A stretch of DNA of 14,030 bases from positions 1 through 14,030 of the forward strand of contig DATJJR010000005.1 of NCBI GenBank assembly GCA_035492055.1, in the 5' to 3' direction. The position numbers were made by a program, and so were the translations under genes. Source of the DNA: Ga0074130 sp035492055 (lineage in GTDB: Bacteria > Pseudomonadota > Gammaproteobacteria > Burkholderiales > Rhodocyclaceae). Each line of letters opens with the position of its first letter. Positions within the stretch are counted from its first letter, which is position 1. The notes below the pieces were generated by a model, which saw only the letters and a program-made list of their open reading frames with translations, ran no database searches and was not told the DNA's origin. Below, in pieces: positions 7,272 to 14,030 of the stretch.

Positions 7272-7293
7272 GTTAGCAATGCAACAATATATT
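7272..7293 (-). promoter_or_regulatory. Candidate MarR operator/promoter in front of marR (copy 2)
   Basis: On the plus strand the element starts GTTAGCAATGCAACAATAT. It differs from copy 1 at only four positions, two of them T-to-A changes. On the minus strand TATATT (7286-7291) is a plausible -10 with TTGTTT (7308-7313) as a weak -35 at 16 bp, so the operator would overlap the marR promoter. The start codon lies 23 bp downstream. Confidence 0.6.
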
Positions 7294-7310
7294 GGGTGGC
7301 GCATTACAAA

Positions 7311-7349
7311 CAAGAATGGCCGCCAAATAAAACTTGGCGGCCATTCTTG
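7311..7349 (-). terminator. Perfect 16-bp hairpin after the 712-residue chemoreceptor gene
   Basis: CAAGAATGGCCGCCAA (7311-7326) and TTGGCGGCCATTCTTG (7334-7349) are exact inverted repeats around a 7-base loop. The hairpin lies 64 bp past the chemoreceptor stop codon and just upstream of the marR promoter. On the minus strand it is followed only by TTTG, a short U tract, so termination is likely but not textbook. Its plus-strand right side lies in the weak -35 region of marR. Confidence 0.65.
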
Positions 7350-7412
7350 CAATACTCGACTGTAAGCCGAGCGAGACAGGTGCTAACGGCACCGACGGTT
7401 TTGTTTACTTTC

Positions 7413-9551
7413 TCACAGCCCCGATACCCTGAACTGCCCGACCAGCTTATCCAGTCGGTTTGCGCCCGCGCCGGTTCGCTTTGCGCTGCGTGTGGCGTCG
7501 TTCAGCGCCTTGCGTGCCGTGTCTGCAGTGCCAGTGATGCTCGACACACGCGTACTCAGATTGTTGGCACCATCAGCGATCTGGTTGATGGTTGTGAACA
7601 TGCGACCGGTGATGGTTTGAATCTCACCCTTGTCCTGGGCAGCTTCGGCAGCAAGACGCAGACCTTCCTCCATCTGCTCCATCCCGTTTTCCATGCGCGT
7701 CACTGCTTCCTGTGCCTGGCCCTGGATGTTGGTGATCATTTCTCGGATTTCCTTGGTCGCACCTGCAGTACGCTCGGCCAGCTTGCGCACTTCGTCTGCC
7801 ACCACTGCAAAACCGCGGCCGGTCTCACCAGCGCGCGCAGCCTCAATGGCAGCGTTCAGGGCAAGCAGATTGGTCTGTTCTGCAATTTCCTTGATGACCG
7901 TGATGATGCGACCGATCTCCATCGTGCTGACTTCAAGCTGCTTGATGGTATCGGCCGATGCCGAGACCGAAGAGCGGATATCGCCGGTACGTGCCTGAAC
8001 CAATTCGAATTGCTGGCGGGCCGTTTCAGAAACCTGATCAAGTACACCGCGCATTTCCTCGGCATTGCGACTCGCCGTGTCGACTTCGGCAATCTGCTCG
8101 CGAATCGCCTCCAGCACATCCTGCATGGTCGACAGCATCTGGTTCACCGACTGCGAGCTGCGATCGCCCGTCTCCAGCATCGAGCGATTAGTGACCTGGA
8201 TTTCCTTCGAGGTCAGCACAATGCGGCGAATGATGAATTCGAGGTTATCAATGAAACTGTTCATCCATTGGCCCATGAAGGAAGCCTCATCGATCCGCTC
8301 TTTCTTGGGCAGGCGTTGTGTGAGATCGCCATCGCCTTCCGCCATGCTGCGCAATACACGCGTCGTTTCGCGTAAGCGGATTCGCAAAGGCACGGCACCG
8401 GCTGTATAGAAAATTATCCCGCCGACAACAAGCCCCAGCAGATTGAGACTCAGGCCCCAGAAACGCGACAGATCGAGGAAAAACTCAATCCCGGTGGTAA
8501 TACCCCAACAAACGATGTTGGTGAGGAAATACAGGCTAAGCAACTGGAAACTCACGCTGCGATAGCGATAGACCTCTTCAAGATCCCCCTCGCACATCAT
8601 GCCCCACGTGTCCGTCGAGCCAGGCATCGTGAAAGTGACCCCCTTCCCGATCACCGGAATGTGGCGGTAGTCGGAATAGCCCGGATACGTCACGAACAGG
8701 TTTTCGCCCTTGCGAATGGTCTCGCGTACCCCCGGATGAAGTTGACCAGTCGCTGGATCGTTGAACAGGAGTTCTAGCTCAGTATGACGTTGCACGCGCA
8801 CCGTGCCGAACGCCGTGCGCACACCGTCCTTGAGATTGTCCCCCATGGTGAAGGCCGAATCTTCAAAGCGTGAACGCGACAGCGCCGTCCCCTGTGCGAC
8901 AGATGGATCGAACTCCGAACGCACCATGAACAGATAGTTATCGCCCGACTCATGAAAAATGTGGCCGGCCTCGCGCTGAATCAAGTCGCCCAGCACGTCG
9001 TTCGGCACGCGACCATACAACACGGCAACCACTTGGCCATCAACCTTGATCGGCAGGTAGAACATCAGCGTCACTTCGTCATGAAAACGCGATGTCGTCG
9101 GTCCTAATGAAAGTGTCACTGAATCGCGATACGGGCCGTGCAAGAAACGTCCTTTGAGGCCCGCTTGAACCGCACGCGATGCCAAATCCGACAAACCGAC
9201 GCGCGATGCTTCACTCGATGCCAGAATTCGGCCGCTCGGCTCGGCCAAACCGACTTCGGAAAAGTCGTCGAGGAGCTGGCGCATTTCCGCAAAGCGTCCG
9301 GCTTTCACTTCAGGCCAAGCCTCTTGTACTTCAACCGCAAAACTGGTCAACGAGCTCCATTGCGCTTCAGCCCAACTCTGCAACAACTTGACGCGCGTAG
9401 CGGCAATGCCCTCAAAAGTCGACTCAATGACGTTATAGCGACTCTGGTTCAGGTAGCAGGACCAACCCATCGCCAGTTTGCCCAGCTTGCCGAACCAGGG
9501 CAACCAGCCAAGCTCTTGCCTACTCAAGGCCATCTGTTTGCTTTTAAGCAT
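7413..9551 (-). CDS. Methyl-accepting chemotaxis protein with an N-terminal Cache-like domain
   Basis: This is a 712-residue chemoreceptor. Residues about 40-330 form the sensor part. Within it, about 100-190 (GLAEPSGRILASSEASRVG, then HGPYRDSVTLSLGP and FYLPIKVDGQVVAVLYGRV) has the strand pattern of a PDC/Cache domain. Two adjacent membrane helices follow (about 335-358 and 364-388), then HAMP (about 388-440) and the signalling coiled coil. The coiled coil carries the conserved tip at about 553-595 (EQTNLLALNAAIEAARAGE, GRGFAVVADEVRKLAERT). No hydrophobic segment precedes the sensor, and an in-frame TGA (9555-9557) sits two codons before the ATG, so the protein cannot be longer. The start has a good AGAGGTG site (9556-9562). 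The sensor is therefore predicted to be cytoplasmic, unlike typical Cache receptors. No CheR pentapeptide is present. A sigma-54 promoter lies about 50 bp upstream. Ligand unknown. Confidence 0.95.
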   Translation of the reverse strand: MLKSKQMALSRQELGWLPWFGKLGKLAMGWSCYLNQSRYNVIESTFEGIAATRVKLLQSWAEAQWSSLTSFAVEVQEAWPEVKAGRFAEMRQLLDDFSEVGLAEPSGRILASSEASRVGLSDLASRAVQAGLKGRFLHGPYRDSVTLSLGPTTSRFHDEVTLMFYLPIKVDGQVVAVLYGRVPNDVLGDLIQREAGHIFHESGDNYLFMVRSEFDPSVAQGTALSRSRFEDSAFTMGDNLKDGVRTAFGTVRVQRHTELELLFNDPATGQLHPGVRETIRKGENLFVTYPGYSDYRHIPVIGKGVTFTMPGSTDTWGMMCEGDLEEVYRYRSVSFQLLSLYFLTNIVCWGITTGIEFFLDLSRFWGLSLNLLGLVVGGIIFYTAGAVPLRIRLRETTRVLRSMAEGDGDLTQRLPKKERIDEASFMGQWMNSFIDNLEFIIRRIVLTSKEIQVTNRSMLETGDRSSQSVNQMLSTMQDVLEAIREQIAEVDTASRNAEEMRGVLDQVSETARQQFELVQARTGDIRSSVSASADTIKQLEVSTMEIGRIITVIKEIAEQTNLLALNAAIEAARAGETGRGFAVVADEVRKLAERTAGATKEIREMITNIQGQAQEAVTRMENGMEQMEEGLRLAAEAAQDKGEIQTITGRMFTTINQIADGANNLSTRVSSITGTADTARKALNDATRSAKRTGAGANRLDKLVGQFRVSGL

Positions 9552-9599
9552 GTTTCACCTCTGGAATTGGTAAAAATAGAAGTTCTTTACGGAAAGCTA

Positions 9600-9615
9600 A
9601 GCAACGAAGGTGCCA
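9600..9615 (-). promoter_or_regulatory. Sigma-54 promoter of the 712-residue chemoreceptor
   Basis: Minus-strand 9615-9600 reads TGGCACCTTCGTTGCT. It is identical to the sigma-54 consensus TGGCACG-N4-TTGCW apart from C for G at one base, and has correct GG/GC spacing. Transcription would start near 9589, giving a 38-nt leader. The remaining upstream DNA to 9756 contains small imperfect hairpins (for example CCTTG-CAT-CAAGG near 9640-9656) but no recognisable riboswitch. No terminator for the permease is evident. Confidence 0.75.
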
Positions 9616-9756
9616 ATCACTGAAACCCTTATTCCTCAGTTCCTTGCATCAAGGCAAGCTAGCTAAGTCTTCCGTCAGGGAAATAGGTTTGCACCAAAAA
9701 CAAGGCCGCGCACCATCGTTGGGCATTGCTTTGGGGCACGTGCAAGTCCGAAAATC

Positions 9757-12243
9757 TTATACAGCACGCAAGGCCTCCAGCGGACGCACCGACAACAAAC
9801 CGCGCGATGCCAAAACAGCCGCCAGCGGAACCAGCACCGCACCGGTCAGCGCCGCCGCAGGCGGAAGCCACCAGGCTGGCGTCAAGGCGAAATTGAACAC
9901 ATGACGGGCCAGCACTTCGCCGGTCAACATTGCACCGCCTGCGGCGATCAAACCTGCCAGAGCTCCAATGACGGCAAATTCAACACGCAACGACTGACGC
10001 AGCATGCGTTCCTGGGCACCGAGCGCACGCATGACGGCCAGTGCATGACGTCGCTCGTCCAGCACATTCAGCAGAGCCGCATGCAGTACAACAATCCCCG
10101 CCGCCAACGTGAACAGAAAAACGAATTGCACCGCTTGTGCTACTTGATCGATGATGTTTCGCAATTGTTTAAGAATAGCGCCTACGTCGATCACTGTCAG
10201 ATTCGGGAAATGTTGCACCAATGCGGTGACGAAATTTTCGTGACCGGGCGGTAGATGAAAACTGGTGATCATGCTTTGCGGCTGTGACTCCAGTACACCG
10301 GGCGGCGTAAGCACGAAGAAATTCACGCGCATCGAATCCCAATCCAGCTTGCGCAGGCTGCTGACATGCATGGTCACTGGCGTGCCGGCAATATCGAACT
10401 CAAGCGTGTCGCCCAATTTGAGTCCGAGTGTTTTCGCCAGGCCGTCCTCAACCGAGGCTTCATCACTCGCCTGCGGCGAAAACCAGCGACCGGCGACAAC
10501 ATGATTGCCCTTTGGCAAATCAGCACGCCACGAAAGATTGAATTCCCGCTCGACCAAGCGCTGAGCACGTTCATCCGCGTAATCCGCTGCGCTGACTGAG
10601 CGCCCATTCACGCGCATCAGACGCGCACGCACCATTGGCGAAAGTTCCGCCGAAATACCGGCCTTGGCGAGCATAGTGTTGATGCTCTCTGCCTGGTCCG
10701 GCTGAATGTTTATTACGAAGCGATCCGGCGCATCAGGCGGCGTGGTCTTGCGCCAGGCATCCAGCAATTCACCGCGCGTCACCGTGAGTAACAGAATCGC
10801 CATGAACCCTAATGCGAGCGCGACAATCTGCACAACATTGCCGCGCCGATGCCGCTGCAGGTTGGCGAGGGCGTGGCGCGTACCGGGCCCCTGCAACCAC
10901 GCAGTGTGACGCATGCGCGCAACGCACGACAGCCCGAGGCCGGCGAGCAGCGCAAACACAATCACCGCGCCCGAAAAACCACCAACCACATACAGGCCGA
11001 GCTTCAAGTCACCGGCCACCCAGAGCATGAGAGTAACCAAGGCAAGCGTGCAAACTACATAACCAGAAATCAAACCACGCTCCGGTGCGCCAAGCTCGCG
11101 GCGCAGCACACGCAAGGTCGGCACTCGTCGCAACTGCAGCAATGGCGGAACGGAGAAACCAAACAGTAGCAAGCCAAGCGCCAGTCCCTGCGCGGCAGGC
11201 AAAAGCGAGGGGGCCGGCAGATCGCGTGTCACCAATGCAGCGAGTGCGCGATACAAGGCATAGTGCGACACATAACCCAGCACGCAACCCAACACGGCAC
11301 CGCAGAGCGCGAGTACCGTGAACTGCAAGAGGTATACGCGCAACATGAAGCCTTGCTGCGCACCAAGGCAGCGCATGAGCGCACAGGGATCAAGATGGCG
11401 CTGAACATAACGACGCGAGGCCAATGCAATGGCAACCGCAGACAGCACAACAGTCAGAAGCGCCGACAGACCGAGAAATTTTTGCGCGCGTTCTAGTGCC
11501 TGACGCATTTCCGGGCGGGCATTGCTTGCATCCTCAATACGCTCACCACGCCCGAGATGCGCTTCGGCCCAAGTGCGGAATCGACTCAATGCATCGACAT
11601 CGCCAGCGACCAGCAAACGATATGTCACGCGCGAACCTGTCTGGATCAATCCGGTGCCCGGTAGATCGTCAAGATTCATCATCAAGCGCGGTGCGAGGCT
11701 AAAAAAGTTAATGCCGCGATCCGGCTCCAGCATGAGTATCGCCGACACGCGAAAACCACGTTCACCGATACGCACCGTATCACCTACCTTAGCGGCCAGG
11801 GCGCTCGTCAATCGGTCATCCAACCACACTGTACCTGACGCTGGAACATCGCCCACAGCATGATCGACACCATTGGGTGCATCGGCAATACGCACGGTAC
11901 CGCGCAAGGGATAAGCCACACTGACAGCCTTGATCTCGGCCAACTGCGCCATCTCGTCATGATTCGCCATGCTCGGAAACACTTGCGTCTGTGCGATGCG
12001 CAAACCCTGCGCTCGCGCGGCGTTAACCATGTCTGCCCGCCACGGATGGTCGGCGGTCAGCAGCATGTCGGCACCCAGCAGTTGATTAGCCTCCTGCGCC
12101 AATGCACGCGCGACCCGATCCGTGAAAAAACCAACCGAGGTCAAGGCACCTACCGCGATGATCAGCGCCGCCAGCAACAACTTCAATTCGCCCGCCCGCG
12201 CGTCGCGCAGCAACATGCGCCATGCCAGACGGATTGCGTTCAT
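9757..12243 (-). CDS. ABC transporter permease of the FtsX/YbbP type
   Basis: This is an 828-residue inner-membrane protein. Predicted membrane helices are at about 19-40, 258-276, 300-325, 347-370, 392-410, 416-440, 468-488, 700-722, 752-776 and 796-814, ten in all. Large periplasmic domains lie at about 41-257 and 489-699. This two-half arrangement with FtsX-like modules is typical of YbbP-like permeases, which act with a small cytoplasmic ATPase (YbbA/LolD type) on envelope substrates such as lipids or lipoproteins. The cytoplasmic RCLGAQ (about 291) and RALGAQ (about 739) turns are the repeated coupling-helix motifs. It starts 7 bp after radA and ends the alr-radA-permease run. The ribosome site is weak, suggesting coupling to radA translation. 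The partner ATPase is not in the window. The exact substrate is unknown. Confidence 0.92.
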   Translation of the reverse strand: MNAIRLAWRMLLRDARAGELKLLLAALIIAVGALTSVGFFTDRVARALAQEANQLLGADMLLTADHPWRADMVNAARAQGLRIAQTQVFPSMANHDEMAQLAEIKAVSVAYPLRGTVRIADAPNGVDHAVGDVPASGTVWLDDRLTSALAAKVGDTVRIGERGFRVSAILMLEPDRGINFFSLAPRLMMNLDDLPGTGLIQTGSRVTYRLLVAGDVDALSRFRTWAEAHLGRGERIEDASNARPEMRQALERAQKFLGLSALLTVVLSAVAIALASRRYVQRHLDPCALMRCLGAQQGFMLRVYLLQFTVLALCGAVLGCVLGYVSHYALYRALAALVTRDLPAPSLLPAAQGLALGLLLFGFSVPPLLQLRRVPTLRVLRRELGAPERGLISGYVVCTLALVTLMLWVAGDLKLGLYVVGGFSGAVIVFALLAGLGLSCVARMRHTAWLQGPGTRHALANLQRHRRGNVVQIVALALGFMAILLLTVTRGELLDAWRKTTPPDAPDRFVINIQPDQAESINTMLAKAGISAELSPMVRARLMRVNGRSVSAADYADERAQRLVEREFNLSWRADLPKGNHVVAGRWFSPQASDEASVEDGLAKTLGLKLGDTLEFDIAGTPVTMHVSSLRKLDWDSMRVNFFVLTPPGVLESQPQSMITSFHLPPGHENFVTALVQHFPNLTVIDVGAILKQLRNIIDQVAQAVQFVFLFTLAAGIVVLHAALLNVLDERRHALAVMRALGAQERMLRQSLRVEFAVIGALAGLIAAGGAMLTGEVLARHVFNFALTPAWWLPPAAALTGAVLVPLAAVLASRGLLSVRPLEALRAV

Positions 12244-12250
12244 CTCGTTT

Positions 12251-13630
12251 TCACAAGGAGCGAAGTTGCTCGATGGCCTGCTCGATACGTTCGAGCGCGA
12301 TCACTTCGATGCCCTTGATCGGTTGCTTGGGCGCATTCGCCTTGGGCACGATGGCATGCGTGAAACCCAGTTTGGCCGCCTCTTTCAAACGTTCCTGGCC
12401 GCGTGGCGCAGGCCGGATTTCACCTGCCAGACCTACTTCACCGAACGCCACCAGCTTGGGCGGTAAAGGCTTATTGCGCAGGGACGACACAATCGCCAGC
12501 AGTACGGCAAGGTCAGCCGCCGGTTCGGCGATCTTCACGCCACCCACTGCATTGACGAAGACATCCTGATCGAAGCACACCACGCCGGCATGGCGATGAA
12601 GCACTGCCAGCAACATGGCGAGGCGATTTTGTTCGAGACCGACAGACAATCGACGTGGTGACGGTGAATGCGCCGCATCGACCAAAGCCTGAATCTCGAC
12701 GAGTAGCGGGCGCGTTCCCTCTTGCGTCACCAGAACGCAACTGCCGGAGACCTCCTGCGAATGCTGCGAAAGAAACAGCGCGGATGGATTCGATACACCG
12801 CGCAGCCCTTTATCGGTCATGGCAAAAACACCAAGCTCATTGACCGCACCGAAACGGTTTTTGAATGCACGCACCAGGCGGAAGCTCGAATTCGTATCGC
12901 CCTCGAAATAGAGCACGGTATCGACAATGTGCTCAAGCACACGCGGCCCGGCGAGCGCGCCATCCTTGGTGACATGACCGACGAGAATCACCGTCGTGCC
13001 GCTTTGCTTGGCGAAACGCGTCAACTGGGCCGAACACTCACGCACCTGCGCCACCGAGCCCGGTGCCGATGTCAGTTGATCCGACCATACGGTTTGGATC
13101 GAATCGATGACCGCCACGCCAGGCCGTTCGGCATCCAGCGTAGCGAGGATTTTTTCAAGGTTGATTTCAGCGAATAGCTGCAAGCCATCCGTCGGGAGCT
13201 GCAGGCGATGCGCACGTAACGCAACTTGTTCGCCAGATTCTTCACCGCTCACATACACGACCTTCTGGCCCAGTTCGGCGAGTTGCGACAAGGCTTGCAG
13301 CAAGAGCGTTGATTTACCAATGCCGGGATCACCACCGATCAGGACGACACCACCGGCGACGAGCCCGCCGCCGAGGACACGATCAAATTCGGAAATGCCG
13401 GTCGCCTGACGCGGCTCTTCGCGTGGCTTGATGTCAGACAGCGACTGCAGTTTTCCGCTACCCGCCAAGGAGGCATAGGACACTGCAAAACGATTGCCGG
13501 GCGTTGATGTTTCAGCAATCGACTCGACCAGCGTATTCCATTGCCCGCAACCCGGACACTGGCCCTGCCACTTGGGCGAGGTCGCACCGCATTCGGTACA
13601 GCTGTAAATTGTCTTCGCGGCTTTGGCCAT
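12251..13630 (-). CDS. radA: DNA repair protein RadA (Sms)
   Basis: RadA is a RecA-like ATPase that helps process recombination intermediates by driving branch migration, and it functions with RecA in DNA repair. The 459-residue protein has an N-terminal zinc finger with cysteines at 11, 14, 25 and 28. Walker A is GGDPGIGKST (99-108) and Walker B VAVIDS (172-177). The RadA-specific KNRFG motif is at 257-261. The C-terminal Lon-like domain runs from about 300, with DVFVNAVGG at 356-364 and FGEVGLAGEIRP at 396-407. ATG 13630 is preceded by AGGA overlapping the stop codon of alr; the gap is 6 bp. Length and motifs are complete, so the gene looks intact. Confidence 0.97.
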   Translation of the reverse strand: MAKAAKTIYSCTECGATSPKWQGQCPGCGQWNTLVESIAETSTPGNRFAVSYASLAGSGKLQSLSDIKPREEPRQATGISEFDRVLGGGLVAGGVVLIGGDPGIGKSTLLLQALSQLAELGQKVVYVSGEESGEQVALRAHRLQLPTDGLQLFAEINLEKILATLDAERPGVAVIDSIQTVWSDQLTSAPGSVAQVRECSAQLTRFAKQSGTTVILVGHVTKDGALAGPRVLEHIVDTVLYFEGDTNSSFRLVRAFKNRFGAVNELGVFAMTDKGLRGVSNPSALFLSQHSQEVSGSCVLVTQEGTRPLLVEIQALVDAAHSPSPRRLSVGLEQNRLAMLLAVLHRHAGVVCFDQDVFVNAVGGVKIAEPAADLAVLLAIVSSLRNKPLPPKLVAFGEVGLAGEIRPAPRGQERLKEAAKLGFTHAIVPKANAPKQPIKGIEVIALERIEQAIEQLRSL

Positions 13631-13636
13631 GACGTC

Positions 13637-14030
13637 CTACTTGTTGATCTCTTCTACTTGCACACGCGGCGCGAGCGCACAAAACAATTCGTAGGCAATC
13701 GTGCCTGCCGGTACAGCAACATCATCAGCTGGCAGCAGATGGTCTGCATCACGGCCCCACAGCAACACTGGCGTACCCGTTGCGGCGTGCGGCACAGCAG
13801 TGAGATCGACGCAGAGCTTGTCCATGGACACACGACCGACAGTGCGCGTACGTATGCCATCGACCATGACAGGCGTGCCGGTGGGTGCATGGCGCGGATA
13901 ACCGTCGGCATAACCGCAGGCAACGATGCCAACGCGCATCGGCTTGTCGGCGACAAAGGCGCAACCGTAGCCAATCGAATCGCCGACTTGAAGATCGCGC
14001 ACGGCAAGCAATTCACTGTGCAGACTCATG
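13637..14030 (-). CDS. alr: Alanine racemase, C-terminal part only (5' end outside the window)
   Basis: Alanine racemase is a PLP enzyme interconverting L- and D-alanine to supply D-alanine for peptidoglycan. Only the last 131 codons are here. The ATG at 14027-14029 is an internal Met of the conserved MxLxSxLLAVR segment, not the start, and the PLP-lysine domain lies beyond the right edge. Visible landmarks are GDSIGYGCAF (the tyrosine here corresponds to the catalytic Tyr of the C-terminal barrel), GYADGYPR, VGRVSMDKLCVDL and GTIAYELFCAL. The gene ends TAG at 13637-13639, 6 bp before radA, and probably heads an alr-radA-permease operon. Biosynthetic (alr) and catabolic (dadX) paralogues cannot be told apart from this piece. 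Confidence 0.93.
   Translation of the reverse strand, partial: MSLHSELLAVRDLQVGDSIGYGCAFVADKPMRVGIVACGYADGYPRHAPTGTPVMVDGIRTRTVGRVSMDKLCVDLTAVPHAATGTPVLLWGRDADHLLPADDVAVPAGTIAYELFCALAPRVQVEEINK

Noticed and set aside
7379..7393. Small GGTGC-TAACG-GCACC hairpin
   Set aside because: The stem is only 5 bp and on the minus strand no T run follows. The larger hairpin at 7311-7349 is the better terminator.
7296..8375. Plus-strand ORF of 359 residues
   Set aside because: It begins inside the terminator hairpin region and runs antisense through the MCP signalling domain. No domain is visible.
9640..9700. Possible c-di-GMP (GEMM) riboswitch upstream of the second chemoreceptor
   Set aside because: A GCAAACC-like piece and small hairpins are present, but the conserved GACGCAAAGC and GGTAGC parts are absent, and the region lies upstream of the predicted transcription start.

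Overview
The window looks like chromosome of a Betaproteobacterium. The evidence is the moderately high GC content and the betaproteobacterial style of MoaA, MoeA, RadA and the FtsX-type permease. It also includes two chemoreceptors, each preceded by a sigma-54-type promoter. I cannot place it more precisely (Burkholderiales and Neisseriales are both possible). There is no rRNA, tRNA, CRISPR array, transposase or phage gene. Coding density is high and almost every gene is a recognisable core or common accessory gene.

Left part (1-1950, minus strand): a two-gene unit. It is read first through a chemoreceptor with two membrane helices but almost no periplasmic sensor (775-1950). It then continues into a membrane-anchored protein resembling the nitrate/nitrite-sensing (NIT) domain, which runs off the left edge (1-759). 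A sigma-54-like promoter lies at 2059-2074.

Centre-left (2206-6378, plus strand): prfB (release factor 2, with its classic programmed +1 frameshift), then moaA, mobA and moeA. These are molybdenum-cofactor genes packed with 19, 4 and 0 bp gaps. They end at a strong hairpin terminator (6344-6378) that is symmetric and probably also stops transcription arriving from the other side.

Centre (6394-7293, minus strand): a MarR-family regulator followed by a 4-oxalocrotonate-tautomerase-like enzyme. A nearly identical 22-bp element sits in front of each gene and is the best candidate for the MarR operator.

Right-centre (7311-9615, minus strand): a 712-residue chemoreceptor. Its Cache-like N-terminal domain is not preceded by any membrane segment. 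It has a well-matched sigma-54 promoter at 9600-9615 and a long perfect hairpin after its 3' end.

Right part (9757-14030, minus strand): alr (3' part only), radA and a large ABC permease of the FtsX/YbbP type, with 6-7 bp gaps, so probably one transcript. No ABC ATPase partner is present in the window. The 205 bp between the permease and the 712-residue receptor hold the sigma-54 promoter and leader of that receptor; I see no convincing terminator for the permease there.

The most interesting themes are the two chemoreceptors under apparent sigma-54 control, their unusual sensor arrangements, and the repeated MarR-type operator.
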